Origin: Echeneis naucrates
Taxonomy: Eukaryota; Chordata; Actinopteri; Carangiformes; Echeneidae
NCBI RefSeq assembly: GCF_900963305.1
Contig: NC_042528.1
Span: 15,313,722 to 15,377,721 of the forward strand
Length of the DNA: 64,000 nucleotides
Reading direction: 5' to 3'
Part shown: in pieces, positions 19,521 through 28,117 of the stretch
Numbering within the stretch: position 1 is the stretch's first letter
How the letters are laid out: each line of letters begins with the position of its first letter
The notes under the pieces: model-generated
What the model was told of the DNA's origin: nothing
Seen by the model: only the letters and a program-made list of their open reading frames with translations
Databases searched by the model: none
Program-made: the position numbers and the translations under genes

Positions 19521-19552
19521 TGCTCAAATGGTAGAGCGCTCGCTTAGCATGT
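19521..19552 (+). pseudogene. tRNA-Ala(AGC) fragment
   Basis: D arm and anticodon arm (GCTCAAATGGTAGAGCGC, TTAGCAT) only; no acceptor and no T arm. Confidence 0.55.
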
Positions 19553-19582
19553 AGAATTAGAATTATCCTCAACATCTCAAAA

Positions 19583-19656
19583 GTTAGGTTAGCTCAGCTG
19601 GTTGGAGCGTGGTGCTAATAACACCACAGTCATGGATTTGATCCCCATTCTGAGAT
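19583..19656 (+). pseudogene. tRNA-Ile(AAT) pseudogene
   Basis: D arm TTAGCTCAGCTGGTTGG and loop CTAATAA (AAT) match tRNA-Ile. The acceptor strands do not pair and the T stem is mutated. Confidence 0.65.
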
Positions 19657-19809
19657 AAATGACATTCTCCATGTTTTCCTGTAAATCAGTGCTTCAGAAA
19701 TGTTGAAATGGAAACATAAATCTTACTGAGTGTTATTTTCCCGTTTGTTTTTACTTTTTCTATGATACAGATACAGACGGTTTCAGAGAACAACTGCAGA
19801 GAAACTGGC

Positions 19810-19882
19810 AGTACTGATGCTGAGCTGCTTAAAGTGTCTGTTTTGTCAACAGGACATCCTGCGTTCAAACCCCAGCAGTGCT
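19810..19882 (+). pseudogene. tRNA-Thr(TGT)-derived pseudogene
   Basis: Same family as 10207 and 13923. The loop is TTTGTCA, with CGTTCAAACCCC as the T arm. The downstream flank CTCTCAGTGGAGTTCCT is shared. Confidence 0.65.
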
Positions 19883-20049
19883 TCACTCTCAGTGGAGTTC
19901 CTGCTCATCACTGAAACAAACTGATGAAAACCATCACTTCCTGTATTACAGCTTTTATCTGCAATATCTGGACAAGAGAAACAGAAATTTTGTGGTTGTT
20001 GCTGTTTTTAGCAGAAGGCGATTGATCATTGGCTGGAACTCATATCAAT

Positions 20050-20099
20050 CAGATCAACTGTTTGGAAGGCAGCTATGCTTACCACTATACCACCATTGT
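20050..20099 (-). pseudogene. tRNA-Gly(TCC) lacking T arm
   Basis: The minus strand reads GGTGGTATAGTGGTAAGC and CTGCCTTCCAA, so anticodon TCC. It is cut after the anticodon stem. Confidence 0.65.
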
Positions 20100-20821
20100 A
20101 TAAGGTTCAAACTCACAGTCCTTTTTTAATGAAACTGGTTATGGGAACTCACATGTGGCTGGATTTATGACCGAACATTATCCACACTTTAAATGAATCA
20201 AAGTAAACTAATTCTTTGTCTTTGATCTCTGTGATGTCATTAGAACCTTTGTGACATCACAGAATCAGCATCTCCTTTGATGGTTACTGATGGAACAGGA
20301 AAAGGTCAGATCCTGATATAATCTTGTGAATCCACAAGTATGCCTTTCTTTGTTTGTGTACCAACAGCCTGAGCTCTGGTTCTGACTTTGTTTTGATGAA
20401 CCTCATTATTTACACACAGCTCATTCAGGACATTAATGTGACAGTTTATTTTATGCTAAAGAAAATCCTCTGTTATTTGTCACAGTGGACTTGGCTCATC
20501 ATATTTTGCTGACTAACTGGTATTGGAGTTGTAAACTTCTTATTGTACAGCAGTTTTCCTTACTGCTAAGGAAAACTGCTGGGAGTTAAAACAAGCAAGG
20601 TTAATACTGAAGTATGTTTTCAAGACTGAAGATCTTCCCTCTTCAGCTAGTGTATCTTCAGTATGGCATTGTGACTACTACTTTTCACACTTTAAGAACG
20701 GCGGCCCTATAAGCATCCAACAGCATCACTGAGTCAGGAGCAGCACAGTGACAACTACACATTCATGGAGAAAGTGACATTCTTTCTGTGTTGAACTGTG
20801 TTGACGTATGTATGAACCACA
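20100..20821. other. Intergenic, with family B and Thr/Pro flank segments
   Basis: No gene. 20220-20470 repeats inverted at 25240-25450. 20680-20780 repeats at 3110-3200. A perfect hairpin is listed at 20548. Confidence 0.5.
20548..20581. other. Perfect inverted repeat (15-bp arms, 4-nt loop)
   Basis: Arms CAGCAGTTTTCCTTA and TAAGGAAAACTGCTG are exactly complementary, with loop CTGC. It is the only sequence in this gap with clear secondary structure, and it is too short for a typical microRNA hairpin. Confidence 0.7.
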
Positions 20822-20881
20822 GCACTGCTGGGGTTTGAATGCTTACGGGGCAAGAGGTCGGGAGTTCAAATCCCCGACGAG
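20822..20881 (+). pseudogene. Fused antisense Thr end and tRNA-Pro-type 3-prime half
   Basis: Same junction at GAATGC as at 11073. The anticodon loop reads TTACGGG (ACG) rather than a Pro anticodon. The T arm GAGTTCAAATCCCCGAC is well kept. Confidence 0.6.
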
Positions 20882-21036
20882 TGCTTGTATCATTTTGCCA
20901 ATATCAGTTGCTGACCATCATGACTCTTACCAAAGTTTGTCTCCTGGGCAAAGCGGTCAATCACCAAATTTCTGTCTACGCAACAACCATTAAATTACTA
21001 TTTCTCCTCAGTGGAGCAGGAACTCCACTGAAAGTG

Positions 21037-21081
21037 AACCACTGGTGGGGTTTGAATGCAGGATGTCCTGTTTACAAGGCA
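21037..21081 (-). pseudogene. tRNA-Thr(TGT) 3-prime fragment
   Basis: The minus strand keeps the anticodon arm (TGT) and T arm. It is cut at the D arm and joined to the Leu/Lys-type flank. Confidence 0.55.
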
Positions 21082-21166
21082 AAAGTCGACCAAAATACCT
21101 TTGTCCCCAAACACACCTCACAGCCGGAGAGTTGAAAGAAAAGTGGTTTGTGACAGGAACTGAGAA

Positions 21167-21239
21167 GCCTGAGTAGCTCAGTCGGTAGAGCATCAGACTT
21201 TTAATCTGAGGGTCCAGGGTTCAAGTCCCTGTTCAGGCG
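21167..21239 (+). tRNA. tRNA-Lys(TTT)
   Basis: 73-nt cloverleaf: GCCTGAGTAGCTCAGTCGG, loop CTTTTAA (TTT), GGGTTCAAGTCCC, acceptor TTCAGGC plus G. No nearby run of four T. Confidence 0.93.
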
Positions 21240-21411
21240 ATGCTCTTTATGTAAAGATGATTGATGTAATGTTGTTGTGATTTGGCACTATACAAATAAA
21301 TCTGATTTAATTGGTGGAGCGGCAGTGGAGCATTGTTACGGTTGTAATGATGCCATTTTCAAATATAACCAACCATAGATCGCGAACAGCTAGCTGTTTC
21401 TAAAAGTTTGT

Positions 21412-21480
21412 TAGCAGAGGATTGTTTTGATTCATCAACCTCAAGGTTATGGGCCCATAACCGCACTACACCACTCTGCT
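21412..21480 (-). pseudogene. Initiator tRNA-Met(CAT) pseudogene
   Basis: The minus strand begins AGCAGAGTGGTGTAG and ends CCTCTGCTA. The anticodon stem has become GGTTATGGGCCCATAACC, a self-complementary run, and about three bases are missing. Confidence 0.65.
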
Positions 21481-21972
21481 GTAAACTCTGCTGTAAGCTG
21501 CTTTGAAGAATTTCCAAAATCACATGTGATTCCAATGTGTAAAATGCAGTTGAGGTTGATGGTAAAGTGGCTTGTTTTAATGTAGGTTAATGGGAAAATG
21601 GGAAAGACCCTTATTGACACCATTGTTTCCCTTTGCTACATCTGAGATAAAAATACAAATAAAATAATCTAAATTGACTTTTATTTTGAAATTCTTGTGT
21701 GGTGACTGTTCTTGTTCTTTCTGCAGCTCAGACGGAAAGCTGTGTCCAAATGTTTGGAGCGGAGAATTTCAAAAAGATGTCCTTGAAGCATCCTGGACAC
21801 ACAACCAGTCAGCGTGCAGCATCCAACCTCACAAACTCTCAAACAATATTTCATGGTTCTGGTGAAACCAAAGTCGAGGAAAGGGGCAGTGCAACTGCTG
21901 TAACATCAACATGTAGTGGCAGTAAAGGCAGTAAACTCTGATCAGTGTAGTTTGTTATTTGCATCACTGCCT
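21481..21972. other. Intergenic flank repeats
   Basis: No gene. Contains a family D copy (21620-21730), a segment shared with 9150-9250, and 21860-21930, which repeats the sequence just after the Arg relic at 1870-1940. Confidence 0.5.
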
Positions 21973-22041
21973 GAGCAGAGGATGGTTTCCATCATCCACC
22001 TCTGGGTTTTGGGCCCAGCACTCTTCCACTGCTCCACTGCT
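21973..22041 (-). pseudogene. Initiator-Met-type tRNA with CAA anticodon
   Basis: The body matches initiator tRNA-Met but the loop reads CCCAAAA, so the anticodon is CAA. Other stem changes are present (GATGATGGAAACC). It abuts LINE RT sequence at 22042. Confidence 0.6.
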
Positions 22042-22237
22042 GCTTCACACTCTGCTGTGAACCGAACCAATGAGTGCTGTCGTTCTCAGGCTGATGGTGC
22101 CGAAAGGAGCACATCATCTGCAAAATCCTCCAGATACTGACCTGGAACCCCTCCTCACCACGGCTTCCCAAAATCCTGTCCATGAGCATCTCTAACAGAA
22201 TTGGACAGAAAGCACAGCCCTGCTAGACGCCAACACC
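22042..22237 (-). mobile_element. LINE reverse-transcriptase fragment
   Basis: Minus-strand translation gives GVQQGCAF then FMDRILGSRGEEG and, after a frame change, FADDVLLSAP: RT domain motifs of a non-LTR retrotransposon. Only about 65 codons remain. The same piece is at 24577-24755 and, shorter, at 16433-16548. Confidence 0.72.
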
Positions 22238-22261
22238 CGGAGCTTACTGTCAGATCGACAA

Positions 22262-22310
22262 AGCCCCTCAGGGAATCGAAATCCCAGTCTTCCACCGCAA
22301 GGGGTGAAGA
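22262..22310 (-). pseudogene. tRNA-Asp-type 3-prime half
   Basis: The minus strand reads GGTGGAAGACTGGG then CGATTCCCTGAGGGG, resembling the variable and T arms of the Asp-type tRNA at 30702. No anticodon is preserved. Confidence 0.45.
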
Positions 22311-22317
22311 CAAAGAT

Positions 22318-22391
22318 CGTCCCTGGGTGGGCTCGAACCACCATCCTTTCGGTTAACAGCCGAACACGCTGACCGATTGCGCCACAGAGAC
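22318..22391 (-). tRNA. tRNA-Asn(GTT)
   Basis: Intact 74-nt cloverleaf: GTCTCTGTGGCGCAATCGG, TTCGGCTGTTAACCGAA, GGTTCGAGCC, CAGGGAC plus G. Better preserved than the copy at 1962. Confidence 0.94.
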
Positions 22392-22525
22392 ATGATGACC
22401 AGTTCCTGTTACACATTACTGGAGAAAGTGATAAATGACATTCTCCATGTTTTCCTGTTAATCAATGCTGCTTAAAATCTCCTGACATCTTCCAGCTAGA
22501 TGATGAGACATTCACTGTGTTAGAA

Positions 22526-22580
22526 TAGCCGAAGATGGTTTTGATCCATCGACCTCTGGGTTATTGCCCAGCACGCTTCA
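22526..22580 (-). pseudogene. Initiator tRNA-Met fragment
   Basis: The minus strand starts in the D arm (GAAGCGTGCTGGGC), has a shortened anticodon loop, then GGTCGATGGATCAAAACC. It shares its 5-prime breakpoint with the copy at 24461. Confidence 0.6.
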
Positions 22581-23770
22581 GTGAACTGGATTTATTTCCT
22601 TTCCTGGATTTACTTCATCATTTCAGTGACTCTGTGGATTCAGCTGACAAATGCAAAATACAACCAACATTTAAACAATGACGTGTTGAAACAAAACTTT
22701 ATTGATTCCACTTTGCAGAAAGAAGAACACAGTGACGCATTGACTGAACAGGACTTTACCTTTTCCAGATCCCTTCCTTCATCCTGATGAATGTTGAAGC
22801 AAAGAGATATTTAGGACTCATGTTCATGTTCCTGTCGCCCCATCTGATTGATCTGTTTTTCTCCTGAAAGAACAAAGTCAGAGAGCCAAAGCCAGAACAA
22901 AGTCAAAGGGCACTTCCCAAGCTGGATTTTCCAGATCTCCAGATCTCCTCCACAGAAGGTGGATGTGATCTCAGGTCATGGCCAACACTGACCTCTGGTG
23001 CTTGATGCTGCCTTCATCCTGATGAATGTTGAAGCCATGAAATATTACAAGATCAGATGATAAACTAACAACAGCACATTAAAATGGGCCACGTGCAGAG
23101 ATCACATAGACTGTAACTGCACGCTAGTGGTCCATTAGAATAATGAACGTGGGTAGAAGATAAGATCTGTCTTCTGCTCTATAAGACATTACTGGGACAA
23201 GATTCCATCGCCTTTGAAATGATTCAGTTGCCTTTGAAGTGACTGTGATGTCATTGGCTCCCCATAATTCCATGTAAATACCAGCTGGCAGTCACATCAC
23301 AGTACATGCACAGGAGGACTACAGCGAAGCACACTGACAAACACAAACATCATGCCAAAGAGGATGAAGATCACACATGGAGGCCAAAATAACGGCAACA
23401 CAGCAGAAGAAGGCCTGCTGAGGGAAAATGAAATGATAAAAAAACCAACCTGTGATCTTGATGATGATGATTTGTTTACTTCGTGCGTCAAATCTTAAAA
23501 AAAAAAAACAACAATCCATCAATGACGGAGAATTCTCGGTTAATGCAAGCCCTGGTGGATTTGGCCATGTGGAATTTGTTTGGGCATGTTGTTGTTTTTC
23601 ACAGATTTGAGTTTAAATGGAGGAGAGTTTAGCTTAAGCAAGTTTTGCAATTTAAAAATGAAGAAGTCTAAATTTATCAACTCCCTTCCCTTTCCTGCAC
23701 TGTTGTTATGTTGTCTCTGTCTCCACCTTAAAGTTTACTGTCTGATAAATGTGCTATGCAACATGACAAC
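22581..23770. other. Intergenic sequence
   Basis: No supported gene. 22581-22700 is repeated inverted at 24370-24460. A short segment, TGCCTTCATCCTGATGAATG, occurs twice in variant form (22770-22790, 23010-23030). 23600-23770 is shared inverted with 36900-37060. Confidence 0.4.
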
Positions 23771-23842
23771 GGGCTCGTCCGGGATTTGAACCTGGGACCT
23801 CTCACGCCCGAAGTGAGAATCATACCCCTAGACCAACGAGCC
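23771..23842 (-). tRNA. tRNA-Pro(CGG)
   Basis: 72-nt cloverleaf, GGCTCGTTGGTCTAGGGG, loop TTCGGGC (CGG), GACGAGCC plus C. One T-stem mismatch (CCAGG against CCCGG). Confidence 0.9.
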
Positions 23843-23955
23843 TGGTACAGCAGGAGGTTTATGGAATTTAAAATGTTCTGAGGGGGAGAACTTTTCGGTC
23901 ATCAAAAATCTCACACAGAGCATTGATCATACACTACAACATTTGGTGCCCACAC

Positions 23956-24015
23956 TCCCTGGTGGTCTAGTGGCTAGGATTCGGCGCTCTCACTGCCGCG
24001 GCCGCGGTCAGGGAA
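23956..24015 (+). pseudogene. tRNA-Glu(CTC), T arm deleted
   Basis: TCCCTGGTGGTCTAGTGG through GGCGCTCTCACTGCCG is intact. About 12 bases of the T arm are missing before GGTCAGGGAA. Confidence 0.75.
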
Positions 24016-24076
24016 AATGTCTTTACTGAAAAATACAGGTGATTGACCCCAGAACATAAATATGTCATCATGCACC

Positions 24077-24320
24077 TGGGGGGTATTTCAGGGAGGAGTT
24101 CCAACGAACTTTGAGTCTATCCCTGAACTCTGAGTTGACTTACTCTGAGATGAGAAACTCTAAGTATCTGGTTCCAGAACAGCTGATCTTAGTTGGTTCA
24201 ATCAACTCTTGAGTATGGTCACCTTGAGTTGCGCACATGCACAACCTCTATAAAAGCCATCATCAATGGAGTCCCGTCACTGTTTCCAATCATCGTTACT
24301 GCAGCAGGCAGCACTCTATG
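24077..24320 (+). mobile_element. PIF/Harbinger-like terminal fragment
   Basis: Begins GGGGGGTATTTCAGGG and continues with repeated AACTCTGAGTTGAC-type words, then TATAAAAGCCATC. This arrangement resembles the 5-prime end of fish PIF/Harbinger DNA transposons. Related inverted pieces are at 38290-38560 and 13808-13912. No transposase is present. Family assignment is from memory and moderate. Confidence 0.5.
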
Positions 24321-24460
24321 GTGGAGGTCATGAGAAAAAGTGGGAGGAGTTTAAATGTTTAAATCGTTTAAATGTTGGTTGTATTTTGCATTTGTCAGCT
24401 GAATCCACAGTCAGTGAATTGATGAAGTAAATCCAGGAAAGGAAATAAATCCAGTTCACG

Positions 24461-24515
24461 GAAGCGTGCTGGGCCCATAACCCAGAGGTCAATGGATCAA
24501 AACCATCCTCTGCTA
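24461..24515 (+). pseudogene. Initiator tRNA-Met(CAT), 5-prime truncated
   Basis: Starts in the D arm (GAAGCGTGC), keeps GGGCCCATAACCC and the whole T arm to CCTCTGCTA. It lacks the 5-prime acceptor. Confidence 0.7.
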
Positions 24516-24576
24516 TCCTAACACACTGAATGTCTCATCATCTAGCTGGAAGATGTCAGGAGATTTTAAGCAGCAG

Positions 24577-24755
24577 GGTGTTGGCGTCCAGCAGGGCTGT
24601 GCTTTCTGTCCAATTCTGTTAGTGATGTTCATGGACAGGATTTTGGGAAGCCGTGGTGAGGAGGGGTTCCAGGTCAGTATCTGGAGGATTTTGCAGATGA
24701 TGTGCTCCTTTCGGCACCATCAGCCTGAGAACGACAGCACTCATTGGTTTGGTTT
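24577..24755 (+). mobile_element. LINE reverse-transcriptase fragment
   Basis: Reads GVQQGCAFCPILLVMFMDRI and GSRGEEGFQVS, then FADDVLLSAP in another frame. This is part of the palm region of a non-LTR RT. It is flanked by tRNA-unit sequence on both sides, so it was carried along by duplication. Confidence 0.75.
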
Positions 24756-25682
24756 CCATCCACAGTTCATCACTTGTATTTTAATTCCTTCTTCAAATCT
24801 TCATTTTTATCATTCAGTATGTTTTGCTGTGTTTGAACTCCTGAACGCTTTGATCTACAGAAAGAGGACATGACCTGACTGTGTGTCACATAAATGTATG
24901 AAACCAATCTGTTAAAGTGACGCTGAAATGAATCCTTGTAACATTAATTGTTCAGCAGCATGACTTGTCATGATACTGAGCTTGTGTCCTGTTTGGGGGT
25001 CACCACAGAGGAGGAGCTAGTGAGGACAGGCAGCATTATCAATGGCCTCATCCCATCCCATCTTTTTTTTCTACAACATCTGACTTTAGCAACAAGGGAG
25101 ACATGAAGACTGTGCAGTTCAGTGACTGGTCAGAGAGAGTGCTGTGTCCTTGTATCCTGTATTTTGGATCTGAAAATACCCTCAACATACGTGGCTGACC
25201 ATCATGAGTCTGAACAAGGTTTCTTTAGCATATAATAAACTGTCACATTAATGTCCTGAATGTGCTGTGTGTAAATAATGAGGTTCATCAAAACAAAGTC
25301 AGAACCAGAGCTCAGGCTGTTGGTACACAAACAAAGAAAGGCATACTTGTGGATTCACAAGATTATATCAGGATCTGACTTTTTCCTGTTCCATCAGTAA
25401 CCATCAAAGGAGATGCTGATTCTGTGATGTCACAAAGGTTCTAATGACATCACAGAGATCAAAGGCTCCTCCCATTTTTTCTCATGACCTCCACAGTAGA
25501 CCGCACTCTGTTAATGAAGCTCAAAAGACAATCATGGTCCTGCCAGATACCTTTGAGTTCTGCAGACAGAAGCAACAACAAAACTGGAACAATTTGGACT
25601 GAACTGGATTTGAAACCTTCACTGTTGGACTTTGGAGAAGTGGGTGGTGAACATCCAGCATGAATTTAAACAGTCATATAGT
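24756..25682. repeat. Composite of flank repeats upstream of tRNA-Leu(AAG)
   Basis: No gene. 25080-25450 repeats inverted at 20220-20470 and in part at 18900-19200. 25410-25680 is family B and matches 14832-15096 up to the Leu(AAG) start. Confidence 0.55.
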
Positions 25683-25764
25683 GGTAGTGTGGCCGAGCGG
25701 TCCAAGGCGCTGGATTAAGGCTCCAGTCTCTTCGGAGGCATGGGTTCGAATCCCGCCACTGCCA
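25683..25764 (+). tRNA. tRNA-Leu(AAG)
   Basis: 82-nt class II tRNA, loop TTAAGGC (AAG), GGGTTCGAATCCC, acceptor CACTGCC plus A. One T-stem mismatch from GGCATGGG. Confidence 0.92.
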
Positions 25765-26045
25765 GTTTGCCAAGTTGTGCGCTGTGTGGTATGACCTTGA
25801 ACCGAGCAGCTACCATCACTTTGAGTTTCCAAAGTGGGGACTGAGTTCAAGATACAAATAAAAGAATCCAAATGCACTTTCTTCTTGAAATGGTGCAGCT
25901 GCACTTGTTCTTTCTGGAAAAAAAAGTAAAGGAGGTGAAACGCAGCGAAACATATTTAATGATAAAAATAAAGATTTGAAGAAGGTATGAAAATAAAAGT
26001 GCTGAACTGTGGATGGCAGCCTGCTGTTGGTCTGACTGAAGATGT

Positions 26046-26110
26046 TCTGTGGCTTAGCTGCTCACAGGGCCTGTTTCTGGAAAAAGGAAATCCTGGGATC
26101 AAATCACTAC
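26046..26110 (+). pseudogene. tRNA-Thr-type pseudogene, heavily decayed
   Basis: TTCTGTGGCTTAGCTG and ATCCTGGGATCAAATC align with tRNA-Thr. The anticodon loop is no longer readable. Bases 25765-26045 hold a family D copy. Confidence 0.5.
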
Positions 26111-26175
26111 ACCTCCACTGATGTGATTAAATTTTCAATTCCTCAATTAACTCCTTAATTAAAATCCACTACATC

Positions 26176-26247
26176 CTAAGCAGGGTCAGGCCTGATTAGT
26201 AGTTGTACGGGAGACCGCCTGGCAATACCAGGTGCTGTAAGCTTTTT
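26176..26247 (+). rRNA. 5S rRNA, 5-prime truncated copy
   Basis: Matches the 3-prime 70 or so bases of vertebrate 5S rRNA: CTAAGCAGGGTC, GGCCTGATTAGTAG, GGGAGACCGCCTGG, GGTGCTGTAAGC, followed by a TTTTT terminator. The first 48 or so bases are missing. The internal control region lies mostly in the kept part, but without the 5-prime strand no normal 5S can form. Confidence 0.85.
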
Positions 26248-26299
26248 CACTTAGAGGACAGTGCTGCTCTAATGTGACAAACCAAAACAGCATTTTATC

Positions 26300-28057
26300 A
26301 TTTATTTTGAGCATGTTTGGACTTTTGGACACAGTACTGATCACATCAAAATCTGAAATTGCCTTCTACTATCGTATAAATTTGACAATGTGAGAGAAAA
26401 CAAAGAGGAAATACAGTTTAAAGAAAGACAAATGAGTGACTGAACATACTGAAGAAGGTAGCAAGTCACTTGAAAGTAATACAGAGCCAAAGCAGATGGA
26501 AATAAAGCCTTGTTGAAATAAACTCATGGGTGCCATCATGTAAAAAGATGTTTTGTCTCTTACAGCCAAACCACCCTGAACGCGCATTGCGCATGTACAG
26601 AGCCGGTGAGACGCCAAAGAGAGACACAGAGAGGAAACAGGACAGAGAGAGTGATTACAACGAGCATGGAAAACGGACTGAAAAACAGAAAAACCGGCAG
26701 AGAGAAAACCGAAATAACGGACAAGAAAACTAGTTATGAAAAAGAACTGACTCTGCACATCGAGCTGAACGGAGAAGACGGATGATGACGATGGGACTGA
26801 TGAAATGCATCAGAGAGCTGTGTGGAGGACTCATTGCCTGCAGATATATAAGAAGAAATAAATGTGAAATTACAATGACGAACCTGACCGGGAAAAAACA
26901 GACTGATGGACGGTTTCAAAACGGGATGAGCTGGTGGTGTCCTTCCTGGGACTGCCTGGTTCCCCTTTACGCTGATTTGCCGCTGAGCCGTACGTAGTTT
27001 CCATGTTACCGTACGTACTGAAGGAAGAAACGCAAATAGAGACACAGCTGAGTGTACGGAAAGCTAAACGGGACAATACAGCGTGTATGTTACTGATATG
27101 TTATTTATTACATTAAAACAAGAAACGGAGAACGCATTTGTTAGACCATTCATTGTTAATCTTTGTGTAAATGGATGCCAGCTAGCCTAGCTGTGGGAGA
27201 GCAGCTCACGTTAAGTCAACCTCACTGCCGGATCACTGACACTAGTTAGTCCATTCAAAATGGGCTGCTGGCTAACTGGTTAGCATGCTCGACTGACGAA
27301 CTGAAGACATTATTTTTGACGTATAATGTTACTATAGCTTACTGTTCATTTGGAAACGGACGGAGCACTTCGGAATGACACATTTCTGCTCCTCAGAAAC
27401 ACCCACCGGATAGCGTCCATTTTTTTTATTTATAATTCAGGAGCTCATTGAACGTTAGTTTATCCGTTTTATCCGACATAAACATACATTCACATGACAA
27501 ACACACATCCTGGCCAACCGAATTTATTAACTTTGTGCCCTTTAGAAACTGGATTGGGAATTAAGTTACGCCATATTTAAATTCCGAGTAGGTGCATGAT
27601 TTATACGGAAATCAATAATCCATTCACTGAACACTTGGGCAATGTTTTACTGAAAGCCTTCTCATTATCTGTTATCTGTTGCACCACATGCCCATAAAAT
27701 AGGCTGTAGGCCGACATTATTGTCACTGTGAAGATCAACAAGTTCAACTGTTGCATAGACGCAATAACAATTGAACAACAAAGCGTGGTATTTATTTATT
27801 CATTCAAATTTAGAAATGAATCAACAGGCCTGAACTCGGAGCTAAGGAATGACGAATTTTCAATTAACTCTTTCGTTAAAAACAATACCGAATGCCACAA
27901 CAGAAGATGAACCACAATTCGAGAAATGTCGTTTTCGCCGCAATTTCACGCAGATCCTCAATCATTTAGGACCACTTCGCTTTCCGTAGAAGGTTGGTCC
28001 TGTGGGCGGAGTAAGCTAACGTGGATCTTCAAAGGGGAACCGGAAACGGCCGGAGCT
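26300..28057. other. Unique sequence upstream of zinc-finger copy 2
   Basis: No gene I can name. Open frames of 60-130 codons lie on both strands (26369-26758 minus, 26734-27045 minus) without recognisable domains. Unlike the surrounding region, this stretch has almost no copies elsewhere in the window. It may include the original promoter and leader of the zinc-finger gene, for example the GC-richer part at about 27950-28060. Confidence 0.4.
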
Positions 28058-28117
28058 GCTCCACACAAACGGGACTGGCGGTCTTTTGTCCCTCAGCTGG
28101 AAAGTGAAGGAGCTAAA

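Noticed and set aside
26369-27076. Overlapping open frames of 60-130 codons on both strands near 26.4-27.1 kb
   Set aside because: No domain, no splice context and several overlapping frames; most likely chance frames upstream of zinc-finger gene 2.
27926-28117. Longer start for zinc-finger gene 2 at 27926
   Set aside because: It is open but lacks counterparts in the paralogues, and the FiNZ segment begins at 28118. Kept as a possibility only.
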